Assembly: GCF_030867385.1 (NCBI RefSeq)
Contig: NZ_JAPFBJ010000001.1
Coordinates: 186,001-250,000, forward strand
DNA: 64,000 nt
DNA from: Sphingobium sp. DEHP117
GTDB taxonomy: Bacteria; Pseudomonadota; Alphaproteobacteria; Sphingomonadales; Sphingomonadaceae
Direction of reading: 5' to 3'
In this document: positions 33,155 to 42,926 of the stretch, in pieces
How the letters are laid out: the number at the start of each line of letters is the position of its first letter
How positions within the stretch are numbered: the stretch's first letter is position 1
Notes under the pieces: model-generated
Seen by the model: the letters and a program-made list of their open reading frames with translations, nothing else
What the model was told of the DNA's origin: nothing
The model's database searches: none
Position numbers and translations under genes: made by a program

Positions 33155-35473
33155 ATGAAAGCATTTTGGCTAGCATCCGTATGTGCCGGTGCCATCATAT
33201 CGATGAGCGCTGCTGGCGCTGTGGCTCAAACTGGCGATCGCAGCGCAAGCGCCTCGACGGCCTCTAACGAAGCTTTGAACGACTCAGCTCTTGAAGAGAT
33301 CGTCGTTACAGCGACCAAGCGTGCGGAAAATCTGCAGGATGTTCCCTTGAGCATTACCGCGCTGACAGGGGATGTGCTGGAACGCCAAGGAATACAGAAT
33401 TATGGCGATTTTGCCCGTCAGGTTCCCGGCGTAGTCCTGAGCGAACCCAACAAGCAATTCAGCAAGTTCACCATTCGCGGTCTCCAGACGAGCACCACGT
33501 CTAACAGCATTGGCGAACAGAAACTGGTCGCCGTCTATGTCGACGAAGTCCCGGTCACCAGTTTCTCGATCGTGACGCCCAATCTTCCGCTTTATGATAT
33601 CGAGCGGGTTGAAGTGTTGCGCGGACCGCAGGGAACTCTCTTTGGATCCGGCTCTTTGGCGGGCGCTGTGCGTGTCATTACCGCGAAGCCGAACCTGTCG
33701 CGCATTGCCGCGCGTGCGAGCGTTGATCTCGGCTGGACCGACGGAGGCGATCCACGACGCAGGTTCGATGCAATGCTCAACGTGCCGCTAATTGCCGACA
33801 AGCTGGCACTGCGTGCCGTGACATATCATCGCACGGAGGGTGGCTATGTCGATAATGTGGGCACAGGCGTCAAGAATTCCGACGACTCTCGTGATTGGGG
33901 CGGTCGCCTGGCTTTGAAGTGGGCAGCCACGGACGATCTATCGGTCACGTTGATGGCGATGCATGACGACGTCAAGGTTGATGATTGGAGCCTGTTCGAT
34001 CCCGCGCTGGGAAAATTCAAGAGATCTGGCTTCGTTCCAAATGCCGCCAAGGTAAAGTTCACCAGCTTTAACGCGGGTATCGAATATGACCTTGGAATTG
34101 CGAACCTGATATCGTCAACGACTTACGCGAAGGTCAAAAATAGGTGGGACGTGGCGCTCGATGGCATTTTGGCGGGCGTGCTGCCGTTCGGATATGCCGA
34201 AGGCGTATCCCAAAAGAACTTCGTTCAAGAGGTCCGTTTGGTCTCTCAATCGGACTCCCCCTTTCAATGGGTTGCGGGTGGATTTTATCTGAAGCGCCAT
34301 AGCGACTTTCTCGGCGGCGCCTTCACCGATCCCGCGTTCCTCCAGAGCCTCAATATCACGGGGCTCCCAAGCAATCAGAGCCCCGGCGCCGACCTGGCGA
34401 ACGACTATCGCACGATCCGCGAGACAGAGGCCGCCTTATTCGGTGAACTGTCGTACAAGTTCACCGATACTGTGAAGCTGACCGGCGGACTTCGCTATAC
34501 GAAATCGCGCTATGTCGTCGAAATCGAGAACCGTGGCTTCGACTCGTTTGGCGCGACGCTCGGTGCGGTCTTTGGCGGCGGAAATGTCGCGGTTCCGCTC
34601 GGCCCGGTAACGCCCTTCACACTCGACACGGGACGCCGAGGCACGTTAACAAAGAAGGTCAGCTTGACCTGGGAACCGTCCCCCAATCAAACCATCTACG
34701 CAACCGCAGCGGAAGGTTTCCGGCGCGACCATCCTAACTCGGCGGCGCTCACCAACGGCGGCAAAAGTATCGTCGATCCCAACGATCCGCTGATCATTCC
34801 GCTGGTCGGCAAATCGGACTCGCTGTGGAATTACGAAGTGGGCCTGAAGGCATATTGGCTTGATCGTCATCTTCGGACCAATATCGCGGCCTATTACATT
34901 CCGTGGGACAATTTGCAGGTCGGTCTGACGCGATCGTCCGACACGGTCCCGTTCGTCGGCAACATCTCCAAGGCGGTGTCAAAGGGCGTCGAAATCGAGA
35001 TCGAGGCCTCGCCGGTAGCGGCGCTGGATTTGGGGCTTAATCTGACGTTTCAGAGTGCCAAGATCAAAGCCTTGACGCCTGCAGAAGCGCTCAGCTCCGG
35101 CGCCGTCAAGGGCGCCCGCCTGACCGCGCCCGAGTTCAGCGCGGCCGGGTTTGCGCAGTATAACTGGTCGGTCGGTGACGATTGGAACCTCTACACAAGG
35201 CTGGATGTGCAGCACATCGGCTCCTATCCCAATGGATTTCCAAACGTGGCGGGCGCGGGCACGCCCGATCCGAATTATGCGAAGATACCCGCGTATGAGA
35301 ATGTGAGCGCGACGATCGGCGTGGAAGGCAAAAGCTGGGAAGCCAGTCTTTATGTCGAGAACCTGCTGAATGACGATACCTATATCGGGATCAATCCGGC
35401 TTCCAATTCCCCCAGCCGTTACGCAACACTGCGGCCACGGACGATTGGATTCCGGGCGGCGTGGAAATATTAA
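33155..35473 (+). CDS. TonB-dependent outer-membrane receptor
   Basis: A 772-residue receptor with a signal peptide (MKAFWLASVCAGAIISMSAAGAVAQ). The TonB-box/plug start is EEIVVTATKRAENLQDVPLS (~48-67), the plug motif IERVEVLRGPQGTLFGSGSLAGAVRVIT (~147-175), followed by a full 22-strand-type barrel ending in Tyr (FRAAWKY), a normal outer-membrane signature. Length is typical. The sphingomonad-type receptors of this subclass import hydrophobic or plant/steroid-like compounds as well as siderophores. Linked to esterase, acyl-CoA ligase and SDR genes on the same strand, so the substrate may be an ester that is hydrolysed and activated to CoA; this is inference. Confidence 0.93.
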   Translation: MKAFWLASVCAGAIISMSAAGAVAQTGDRSASASTASNEALNDSALEEIVVTATKRAENLQDVPLSITALTGDVLERQGIQNYGDFARQVPGVVLSEPNKQFSKFTIRGLQTSTTSNSIGEQKLVAVYVDEVPVTSFSIVTPNLPLYDIERVEVLRGPQGTLFGSGSLAGAVRVITAKPNLSRIAARASVDLGWTDGGDPRRRFDAMLNVPLIADKLALRAVTYHRTEGGYVDNVGTGVKNSDDSRDWGGRLALKWAATDDLSVTLMAMHDDVKVDDWSLFDPALGKFKRSGFVPNAAKVKFTSFNAGIEYDLGIANLISSTTYAKVKNRWDVALDGILAGVLPFGYAEGVSQKNFVQEVRLVSQSDSPFQWVAGGFYLKRHSDFLGGAFTDPAFLQSLNITGLPSNQSPGADLANDYRTIRETEAALFGELSYKFTDTVKLTGGLRYTKSRYVVEIENRGFDSFGATLGAVFGGGNVAVPLGPVTPFTLDTGRRGTLTKKVSLTWEPSPNQTIYATAAEGFRRDHPNSAALTNGGKSIVDPNDPLIIPLVGKSDSLWNYEVGLKAYWLDRHLRTNIAAYYIPWDNLQVGLTRSSDTVPFVGNISKAVSKGVEIEIEASPVAALDLGLNLTFQSAKIKALTPAEALSSGAVKGARLTAPEFSAAGFAQYNWSVGDDWNLYTRLDVQHIGSYPNGFPNVAGAGTPDPNYAKIPAYENVSATIGVEGKSWEASLYVENLLNDDTYIGINPASNSPSRYATLRPRTIGFRAAWKY

Positions 35474-35687
35474 CAGCGTATCGGGGTCGGTTGTCTCCTG
35501 CGCCCGTACCGGGAAGGCCGGGTCGTGGGCAGAACCGGAGATCGCGTTCGTTTCTGCGTGGAAAGCGTGACTATGTGTATTCCGGACGTTCTCATGAGAG
35601 GGGCCGGAATACAGTCCCAACAGGATTATCATCAGCGTGCCCGTCGTGCGACGCGACCGCGCTAGTGGCGGAATAAGGACGATAGGC

Positions 35688-37274
35688 GTGACGGACTGCA
35701 CTGCTTTGGTAGAGACGCCGGATGGCCCGCTGCTGGGGACCCGGGACGGAAGTCTTGACGCCTTTCTGGGCATTGCTTACGCACTGCCGCCCGTCGGTGA
35801 GCGCAGGTGGCGACCCCCGGTGCCGGTGCCGCCCTGGACCGAAACACGGCGCGCCGATGCATTCGGCCCCGCCTGCTGGCAACCCAAACCGCGAACCGGC
35901 AGCATCTATGCCGAGCGTTACGCGCAGATGAGCGAGGATTGCCTCTCGCTTAATATATGGGCGCCCACTCATGCAAAGGACGCGCCGGTTTTGGTGTGGT
36001 TTCATGGCGGCGCGCTGGTGACGGGATCCAGCTGCGACAGCATTTGCCATGGCGCGGCGCTCGCCCGTCTCGGCGTGATAGTGGTTTCGATCAATTACCG
36101 GCTCGGCATTTTCGGTTATCTCGCGCACCCGTCGCTCAGCGCAGAGTCGGCAGATGACGTGTCGGGCAATTACGGCCTCCTCGACCAGATCGAGGCCTTG
36201 CGCTGGGTAAGGCGAAACATCGCGGCATTCGGGGGAAACCCGGATGATGTCACTATTGCGGGAGAATCCGCGGGCGCATTGAGCGTGCTGTTCCTGATGG
36301 CCTGCCCCGCCGCGCGTGGCCTCTTCGCCAAGGCCATTGCACAGAGCGCCTATATGATCTCGATGCCTGAGCTGAAAACCCCACGCCACGGCCACGAGGC
36401 GGCGGAGGTGGCAGGAACACGCTTTTGCCGGCAAGTGGGCTGCGACACGATCGACGAGTTGCGGGAATGGGATGCTGATCGGCTCAATGCCGCAGCAGCC
36501 GAGCAGCTTTTCGAAACATGGGGCACGATCGACGGAGTGATTCTGCCGCGTCAGCTTATCGACACGTTCGAGCGGGGAGAGCAGGCACCTGTCCCGGTTC
36601 TTGCCGGCTTCAACAGCGGCGAGATCCGATCGATCCGCTTCCTGGCGCCCGATGTTCCCCAGGACCAGTCGACATATGAGCCAGCGATCCGCGAGCGTTA
36701 TGGAGACCTCGCCGATGAATATCTGCGCCTTTATCCCCCCCATCCGCTGGAAGAGAGCCTGCTCGCCGCGACGCGGGACGCCATGTATGGCTGGACAGCG
36801 GAGAGAATCGTCGCCGGTCAGACAGCTTTGGGCCAGTCCTCCTTCCTCTACCTCTTCGATCACACTTATCCCGAGGCGGACCGGCTCGGCCTTCATGCCT
36901 TTCACGCGGGCGAGCTTCCGTTCGTTTTCGGATCTCTGCAGCAACCGCCGATGCACTGGCCCAAGATTGAAGATAGCGCCGCTGAGCGGGCGATGTCAGA
37001 CGCGATGATGCACTACTGGGTCGCATTCGCTACACATGGCTCCCCCGATGTACCCGACCTCCCGCAATGGCACCCTTATGCGGATCGCCGATCCTATATG
37101 GCGTTTCAGGATCGGCCGCGTCCTGACGTCCATCTCTTTCCCGGCGCATTCGAGCTTAACGATGAAGTCATTCGCCGCCGCCGTGCCGGCGGAAATATCC
37201 CCTGGAACTGGAACGTCGGCCTCAATGCTCCGCTGAGGCAATTCGCTGGAGGCGTCGAGGCGAACCGCTCATGA
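35688..37274 (+). CDS. Carboxylesterase, type B family
   Basis: A 528-residue alpha/beta hydrolase: FLGIAYALPPVGERRWRPP (~28-46), SEDCLSLNIWAP (~84), oxyanion WFHGGALVTG (~105), nucleophile elbow TIAGESAGALSV (Ser ~190), and the His region HAFHAGELPFVFG (~410). The acidic residue is likely the Glu/Asp near ~310. No signal peptide is visible, so probably cytoplasmic. The start is proposed as GTG 35688 with AAGGA 8 nt upstream; an ATG at 35637 would add 17 residues. Its stop overlaps the next gene's start, indicating an operon with the acyl-CoA ligase. Confidence 0.9.
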   Translation: MTDCTALVETPDGPLLGTRDGSLDAFLGIAYALPPVGERRWRPPVPVPPWTETRRADAFGPACWQPKPRTGSIYAERYAQMSEDCLSLNIWAPTHAKDAPVLVWFHGGALVTGSSCDSICHGAALARLGVIVVSINYRLGIFGYLAHPSLSAESADDVSGNYGLLDQIEALRWVRRNIAAFGGNPDDVTIAGESAGALSVLFLMACPAARGLFAKAIAQSAYMISMPELKTPRHGHEAAEVAGTRFCRQVGCDTIDELREWDADRLNAAAAEQLFETWGTIDGVILPRQLIDTFERGEQAPVPVLAGFNSGEIRSIRFLAPDVPQDQSTYEPAIRERYGDLADEYLRLYPPHPLEESLLAATRDAMYGWTAERIVAGQTALGQSSFLYLFDHTYPEADRLGLHAFHAGELPFVFGSLQQPPMHWPKIEDSAAERAMSDAMMHYWVAFATHGSPDVPDLPQWHPYADRRSYMAFQDRPRPDVHLFPGAFELNDEVIRRRRAGGNIPWNWNVGLNAPLRQFAGGVEANRS

Positions 37275-38860
37275 TGCACGGCACGATGCAAGACTATCCA
37301 TTGCTGTTGAACAGCTTTCTCGATCACGCCGCCCGCTGGCATTCCGATGCCGAGGTAGTAACCGCGCGAGGCGACGGTAGCACCGACAGGGTAGGTTATG
37401 GCGCGCTACGTGACCGCAGTCTCGCCGTCTCGGCGCTGCTGTCTTCCTTAGGGATACGGCGAGGCGATACCGTCGCGACATTGGCCTGGAACAGTCAGGC
37501 GCATGTCGAAACATGGTATGCGGTTATGGGCATTGGGGCGGTTTGCCATACGCTCAATCCCCGTTTGACGATCGACCAACTCGCTTCCATGGCGAACCAG
37601 TCGACCGCTCGGGTCCTTGTCGTGTCCCACCATCTGCGCAAGTTCGCAACCGAACTCGTCAAACACGTGCCATCTCTTGAGCGATTGCTCATCATCGATG
37701 GCGAAATTTCTGACCGCGTCAGCGAAAGCGGGACACCCCTCGCGTACCTTGACGACCTTATCGGCGGCGCGACCGATGGGGTGAGCTGGGGTGGGTTCGA
37801 CGAAACGGCTCCAGCGGGTCTTTGCTTCACCTCGGGAACAACGGGTGCTCCAAAAGGCGTCACTTATACCCACCGCTCAAGCTTCCTGCACACGCTTCGC
37901 ATATTGCAGGCAGACGTCATGGCATTTACGAAATCGGATGCCGTCCTTGCCGTCGTGCCCATGTTTCACGCGAACGCCTGGGGGTTGCCTTTTGCGGTGC
38001 CAGCCGTCGGCGGCAAGCTGGTACTGCCGAGCCGACATACCGATGGCGCCAGTCTCGCCCGTCTGATCGAGAAAGAAGCCGTCACCGTCGGCGTAGGGGT
38101 GCCGACGGTGTGGATGGGTTTACTTGAGCATGTGGAAGCGACGGGGGCAATGCTGCCATCGCTGCGCAGAATAATTGTGGGCGGGGCGCCTATGCCGCCG
38201 GCGCTGATGGCGCGTCTGGAGGAACGATTGGGCGTGGTCGTCCAGACGAGCTGGGGCATGACGGAATTATCGCCTTCGGGTACCGTTGCGTCGTTTAGCG
38301 CTCCGGATCGCGCTGCGCATATGGCCGGTACTCCGGCGATTGGCGTCGACCTCCTGCTTACCGATGCCGACGGCTGCGAATTGCCAGGGCAGCGCAATGT
38401 CGAAGGGCATTTGTGGGTACGGGGCGCCGCCGTCATAGAGCGTTATTTCGGCCAAAATTTTGCTGCGACGAATGCGCAGGGTTGGTTTCCCACCGGCGAT
38501 CTCGCTCGCATTGATGGCCAAGGCGGCCTAATCATCACTGGCCGGTCCAAAGAGCTTATCAAATCGGGCGGCGAATGGATCAATCCGGCTGAGATCGAAT
38601 CGTTAGTTGGTGCGATGCCTGAAGTTTCCCAGGCAGCCGTGATTGGGCGGCCGGACACGAAGTGGGGGGAACGTCCTATCCTGCTGGTCGAGTTGCGATC
38701 CGACGCGCGCATCAGTGACGAAGAAATCTATGATCGACTGAGGGACCGTTTGGCCTCCTGGTGGGTCCCGGACGAGATTGTGAGACTTGGCGCAATGCCA
38801 TTGGCGCCAACTGGCAAAATCGACAAACTCCATTTGCGTGAGCGTTACGGCCTTGCCTGA
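37271..38860 (+). CDS. AMP-binding acyl-CoA synthetase
   Basis: A 529-residue ANL-superfamily ligase: P-loop FTSGTTGAPKGVTYTHRS (~177-194), VPMFHANAWGLPF (fatty-acid-binding type), QTSWGMTELSP (~325), GWFPTGDLARIDGQGGLIITGRSKELIKSGGEWINPAEIE (adenylate-binding and hinge, ~398-440 region) and the C-terminal catalytic Lys in LAPTGKIDK. Forms acyl-adenylates and then acyl-CoA from ATP and CoA. The HANAWG segment is shared with medium/long-chain and aryl-propionyl-like ligases. Overlaps the esterase stop by 4 bp. Confidence 0.93.
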   Translation: MMHGTMQDYPLLLNSFLDHAARWHSDAEVVTARGDGSTDRVGYGALRDRSLAVSALLSSLGIRRGDTVATLAWNSQAHVETWYAVMGIGAVCHTLNPRLTIDQLASMANQSTARVLVVSHHLRKFATELVKHVPSLERLLIIDGEISDRVSESGTPLAYLDDLIGGATDGVSWGGFDETAPAGLCFTSGTTGAPKGVTYTHRSSFLHTLRILQADVMAFTKSDAVLAVVPMFHANAWGLPFAVPAVGGKLVLPSRHTDGASLARLIEKEAVTVGVGVPTVWMGLLEHVEATGAMLPSLRRIIVGGAPMPPALMARLEERLGVVVQTSWGMTELSPSGTVASFSAPDRAAHMAGTPAIGVDLLLTDADGCELPGQRNVEGHLWVRGAAVIERYFGQNFAATNAQGWFPTGDLARIDGQGGLIITGRSKELIKSGGEWINPAEIESLVGAMPEVSQAAVIGRPDTKWGERPILLVELRSDARISDEEIYDRLRDRLASWWVPDEIVRLGAMPLAPTGKIDKLHLRERYGLA

Positions 38861-38953
38861 TGTTCGCCCCATCCGCCTTAGGGTTCGTCATGGTTCACGA
38901 TACCCATCGTGCTCAACAAATCCGCACAATTGACATTTTCACTCACAAGATAA

Positions 38954-39865
38954 TTGATGGACGCTGTAATGAAGTCGAACGAAAATCAGAGGAAACTCAA
39001 GGGTCGCGTCGCAATCGTGATTGGTTCAGGGGGTGGCTTGGGGCGCGATCATGCTCTGTATTTGGCAAGCCAAGGTGCCAAGGTGGTCGTGAACGACTTG
39101 TCGGCTGATCACGCCGAGGCAGTGGTTTCTGAAATTCGTGATGCGGGAGGAGAGGCAGTCACCTTCGCTGCCTCGGTGACGGATGAGTTAGCCATGAAAG
39201 CAATGGCGCGACAGGTGTTGGATCAATGGAACCGTATCGACATTCTGGTCAATAATGCAGGCATCCTCCGCGATAAAAGTTTCGCCAAAATGACAATGGA
39301 TGACTTTAGACAGGTGATCGATGTTCATCTTATTGGTGCGGCGGTCTGCTGCAAAGCGGTGTGGGAAACGATGCGTGCACAGCATTATGGCCGCATCGTC
39401 ATGACCACCTCCTCTTCAGGACTATGGGGCAATTTTGGTCAGGCGAATTATGCGGCCGCCAAGATGGGGGTGGTAGGTCTGATGCAGACGCTCGCGATTG
39501 AAGGCGAAAAATACGGGATACGTGTCAACAGCCTCGCGCCCACAGCTGCAACCCAGATGACCCACGGCGTGCTAACTGAGGAAAGTCTCGTATTGCTGAA
39601 GCCTTCCCTGGTTAGTCCAGGTTTGCTCGCGCTCGTCTGTGAGGACGCTCCTACTCGGGCGGTTCTCTGCGCAGGTGCTGGCCATTTCGCTACAGCGTCG
39701 GTCAGCTTGTCGAGAGGTCTCTATATCGGTTCTGATGCTGATGCGGGGGAGCAGGTCGCCGAGAACTGGTATGCACTCAGCGAGCGTGCCGGTGATATGG
39801 TGCCTTCCTATGGTTTCTTTCAAGCCGAGCGAGAGGTCGCCAGCGCAGGCAATTCCGGGCGATAG
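38954..39865 (+). CDS. SDR oxidoreductase, 3-hydroxyacyl-CoA dehydrogenase-like
   Basis: A 303-residue short-chain dehydrogenase. Cofactor motif GSGGGLGRDHALYLASQGAKVVVND (~24-48), NNAGILRD (~103), catalytic Ser in TTSSSGLWG and YAAAK (Tyr ~164, Lys ~168). The GGGLGRxHA start and C-terminal region resemble the (R)-3-hydroxyacyl-CoA dehydrogenase part of MFE-2/HSD17B4-like enzymes. In context it could oxidise a CoA-linked hydroxyl in beta-oxidation-like breakdown. 93 bp after the ligase; convergent with the TetR gene. Confidence 0.9.
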   Translation: MMDAVMKSNENQRKLKGRVAIVIGSGGGLGRDHALYLASQGAKVVVNDLSADHAEAVVSEIRDAGGEAVTFAASVTDELAMKAMARQVLDQWNRIDILVNNAGILRDKSFAKMTMDDFRQVIDVHLIGAAVCCKAVWETMRAQHYGRIVMTTSSSGLWGNFGQANYAAAKMGVVGLMQTLAIEGEKYGIRVNSLAPTAATQMTHGVLTEESLVLLKPSLVSPGLLALVCEDAPTRAVLCAGAGHFATASVSLSRGLYIGSDADAGEQVAENWYALSERAGDMVPSYGFFQAEREVASAGNSGR

Positions 39866-39922
39866 TGCTTGACGCCGAGTATAGGGACGGCAGAGAGTTT
39901 CAAAAATCGACTTCTTTTCTTC

Positions 39923-40609
39923 TTATCGGTGGGAAACGTCTTCACATATCTTCCGAAACCCCGCAGCCATAAACGAGGCCATTCGCTTCTTCACCGCCTC
40001 GAAATCGTCCGAATGACAAACCCCGTCTGAGAGCTTGTCGATGCGTCCGGTCCGTGCCAGCGTCAGCATCAACGCACCCGTAACAAAATGATATCCCCAG
40101 AAAATATCGGCATCTTCACAGCCGGGCAGTGCCTTCCGGATGATTTCTAGCAATCGCAGAACGACAGGATCGAAATGCTCATCCATGAGGTCTGCACCCC
40201 ACTCGGGGGTGTTCGCGACTTGCGCCGTCAACTGGGCATAATTTTTCCAGCCCTCTCCACCCGCGATGTAAAGATCGAGATCCGTATCCAGAAATGTGTG
40301 TAACGCACCTTCTATGGTTGGCTTGCCACCAGCACTGGCTTCATAATCATCCAACGCCTTCATCCGGCGCTCGCTTGTAATCGCCGCTCGCCGCGCGAAG
40401 ACCTGTCGGAAAAGTGTCTGCTTGTCTTGGAAGTAATAGTTCAGAAGTGTGTGATGGACACCTACACGTTGCGCAACGTCCTTAAGAGTTACGCCATGCA
40501 AGCCATGCTTTGCAAAGAGTTCCTCTGCCACATCGAAAATCTGCTCCATTGTTTCGGCGCGCTGTTCCGCCTTCTTCGAGAGCCGAGGTTTTCCTCGTGA
40601 TACATTCAC
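39923..40609 (-). CDS. TetR-family regulator of the catabolic block
   Basis: A 228-residue regulator: helix-turn-helix EQIFDVAEELFAKHGLHGVTLKDVAQRVGVHHTLLNYYFQDKQTLF (~22-67) and a TetR_C effector domain. Located at the end of the esterase-ligase-SDR block and convergent with it, so a role in controlling that block is plausible. A near-perfect palindrome 15 bp upstream of its start suggests autorepression. Confidence 0.88.
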   Translation of the reverse strand: MNVSRGKPRLSKKAEQRAETMEQIFDVAEELFAKHGLHGVTLKDVAQRVGVHHTLLNYYFQDKQTLFRQVFARRAAITSERRMKALDDYEASAGGKPTIEGALHTFLDTDLDLYIAGGEGWKNYAQLTAQVANTPEWGADLMDEHFDPVVLRLLEIIRKALPGCEDADIFWGYHFVTGALMLTLARTGRIDKLSDGVCHSDDFEAVKKRMASFMAAGFRKICEDVSHR

Positions 40610-40623
40610 ACGTTTTCCCTTTC

Positions 40624-40639
40624 GAACCTACGTACGTTC
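40624..40639. promoter_or_regulatory. Candidate TetR operator
   Basis: GAACCTACGTACGTTC, symmetrical at 14 of 16 positions, directly upstream of the TetR start (40609), a typical place and size for an autoregulatory operator. Confidence 0.5.
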
Positions 40640-40775
40640 ATTCTCTGGTGAGCTTATATCGGATGTGGGAAGTATCCAATCCGGATTGAAGGATTCTAAG
40701 TAATCCTAGCCAATGTATCTCACAAAGCGGATGGTAAACCATAACCTGCGCGTTTCAGCGAACGACCGCCGACCT

Positions 40776-42430
40776 TTAACCCGGCTTATTCATCGGGCTT
40801 GGTCAGAAGGGTTGGCGGGAGTGGTGTAAGCGATTGCTTTCATGTAGGAAAATGGGTGTCTAGACCAGTCCTGCAGCGAGGCAATTTATGCCACGGGCCA
40901 CACCCGCCGGGAGCGATGATAGCGCGCCGGGATTTTCGTTTCCAGCGATCGGGCGCAAGAAGATCACAGCCGCGTTCGACGGAGGTCGGCTCACCTCGGA
41001 TGGCGGTGTTCTGCTGCTGGCACAGGCCGAGCGCGCGATGGGGCTTTGCCGGCGGCTTGCGGCTTGCATTGCCGATCCGCGGGACCCTGTGCGGGTGATC
41101 CATCGCCTTGATGACATCCTGCGTGCCCGGGTGTTCGCGATCGCCTGCGGCTATGAAGACGCCGATGATCTCGACGCTCTGCGCGACGATCCGGGCTTCC
41201 GCCTGGCGCTGGGCAAGCTGCCGGGATCGGGCGCGGGGCTGGCCAGCCAACCGACGATGAGCCGGTGGGAAAATGCGCCGACCACACGCGAGCTGGCCAG
41301 GATGATGGCCGCGATGATCGACATCTACTGCACCAGCTACCCCGCCGCGCCGGCGGCGGTGACGCTGGATATCGATGACACCTGTGACGTTGTTCATGGC
41401 TATCAGCAGCTCTCCTTCTGGAACGGGCATCATGGCGAGCGCTGCTTCCTGCCGATCCATGTCTACGACACTGCCACCGGCCGACCGGTGGCGATGCTGC
41501 TGCGCACCGGCAAGACACCGTCGGGCGCCGAAGCTGCCGGCCACATCCGGCGCCTGGTGCGCCATCTGCGCCGGCACTGGCCCGAAACGCACATCACCAT
41601 CCGCGGCGACGGGCACTATGGCCGGCCCGAGGTCATGGCCTTCTGCGAGGCGGCCGGCGTCGACTACGTGTTCGGCCTGCCGACCAACGCCGCGCTGCGT
41701 GCTGATCCCGAAATCGTCGCTGCCGCCGATGCCTGCGCGGTTAAGCGGGCTCAGCGCCAATATCCGGTCCTGCGCAACTATGCCGAGACCCGCTACGGCG
41801 CGAAGAGCTGGAAGTGCCAGCGCCGCGTCGTCGCCCGGATCGAGGCCAGCACGCTGGGCATGGACATCCGCTATGTCGTCACCTCGCTGGCCGAAGGTTC
41901 GGCTGAGCATATCTACGACACCCTCTACTGCGCGCGCGGCAACGCCGAGAACCTGATCAAGCGCCACAAGACCCAGCTTGCCAGCGATCGTACCTCGTGC
42001 CGCTCAGCCAATGCTAACCAGATGCGCCTCATCCTGCACACCGCCGCCTACTGGCTCGTGTGGCGCATCCAGCAGGAAATCCCGAAGGCTGCCGCGCTCG
42101 CCACCGCCGAGTTCGCAACGCTGCGCCTGCGGTTGCTCAAGGTCGCCGCCCGCATCATCGAAACCGCTACGCGCATCCGCGTCGCCTTCGCGTCAGCCTG
42201 TCCCGATGCCAGCCTGTTCAGAACCATTGCCACCGGCCTCCGGCCGGCACCCACATAACCAGCGCGGCAGTGCCGCCCAAAGCCCGAGCCCTCGTCCTTC
42301 AACCTCGAAAAGCCCATCGATCCTGACGCGGTGAAAAAACCGCCGGAGGAGCTTGCTCTGATCACCCGGCGACCGACAAACCATGCTCGCACGAACCCGG
42401 AGCGGAGGCCTCATGAATAGTGCGGGTTAA
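40776..42430 (+). mobile_element. IS1380-family insertion sequence
   Basis: About 1.65 kb with one transposase and imperfect terminal inverted repeats: TTAACCCGGCTTATTCAT on the left (40776-40793), matching the reverse complement of the right end (42411-42430, which reads TTAACCCGCACTATTCAT) at about 15 of 18 positions. No unambiguous target duplication was found. Confidence 0.8.
40888..42258 (+). CDS. IS1380-family DDE transposase
   Basis: A 456-residue transposase: the N-terminal segment FDGGRLTSDGGVLLLAQAERAMGL typical of the IS1380/DDE_Tnp_1 group, catalytic Asp in VTLDIDDTCD (~152), second Asp in ITIRGDGHYGRPEVM (~245), and Glu in CARGNAENLIKRHK (~353). Intact and of normal length, so the element may be active. 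It separates the TetR gene from the signalling block and has the high GC of the chromosome. Confidence 0.94.
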   Translation: MPRATPAGSDDSAPGFSFPAIGRKKITAAFDGGRLTSDGGVLLLAQAERAMGLCRRLAACIADPRDPVRVIHRLDDILRARVFAIACGYEDADDLDALRDDPGFRLALGKLPGSGAGLASQPTMSRWENAPTTRELARMMAAMIDIYCTSYPAAPAAVTLDIDDTCDVVHGYQQLSFWNGHHGERCFLPIHVYDTATGRPVAMLLRTGKTPSGAEAAGHIRRLVRHLRRHWPETHITIRGDGHYGRPEVMAFCEAAGVDYVFGLPTNAALRADPEIVAAADACAVKRAQRQYPVLRNYAETRYGAKSWKCQRRVVARIEASTLGMDIRYVVTSLAEGSAEHIYDTLYCARGNAENLIKRHKTQLASDRTSCRSANANQMRLILHTAAYWLVWRIQQEIPKAAALATAEFATLRLRLLKVAARIIETATRIRVAFASACPDASLFRTIATGLRPAPT

Positions 42431-42926
42431 CGTCCTCCACGGAGCGTAGGCATTAACTTTATAAGCAGGAGCGGCGGTCGCCATAAATTTGCCCTGAGTG
42501 TCCGGCTTTTCCGCCTTTTTCGCTCTGAAGTACACGGCTCGTGCGGTCCGATGCTAGTCGATCATAATCGTCGAGCTGGCTGTGAATGAATGGCAAGTTT
42601 CGATGCCATGTTCCGTGCCTCTGGACGTCCGCAATTGAGCGAGAGCTGCTTTTGTCTGCTCCTGGCCCAGCCGTTGATGCGCCGCTCGATCATTTTAGTC
42701 GACCGATGGAAATCAGGCAGCCGAAGTGTATTCCGGAAGTCCTGAAGATTTCCTCTGCACAGTTCTGGCTGACGGCTTCTGCTGAATGACGTTAAGCGTC
42801 GGAAAATTTTTCGTTCCGATCCGTAGTTATCGGAAAATTTCCTACGATAAATAACGGACATTTGTCTCACGCCTACACAGCGCAGAAAATTGTCCCAGAG
42901 ACCCATCTTTGTTCGGGAGACGTCCA
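42431..42926. other. Intergenic region before the signalling block
   Basis: About 500 bp with no convincing gene. TCGGAAAATTT occurs twice (near 42797 and 42832) just upstream of the first receiver gene and may be regulatory. The rest is unrecognised, possibly decayed mobile-element DNA. Confidence 0.4.

Noticed and set aside
35592-36956. 454-residue minus-strand frame opposite the carboxylesterase
   Set aside because: Shadow frame; the plus strand has GESAG and the other esterase motifs.
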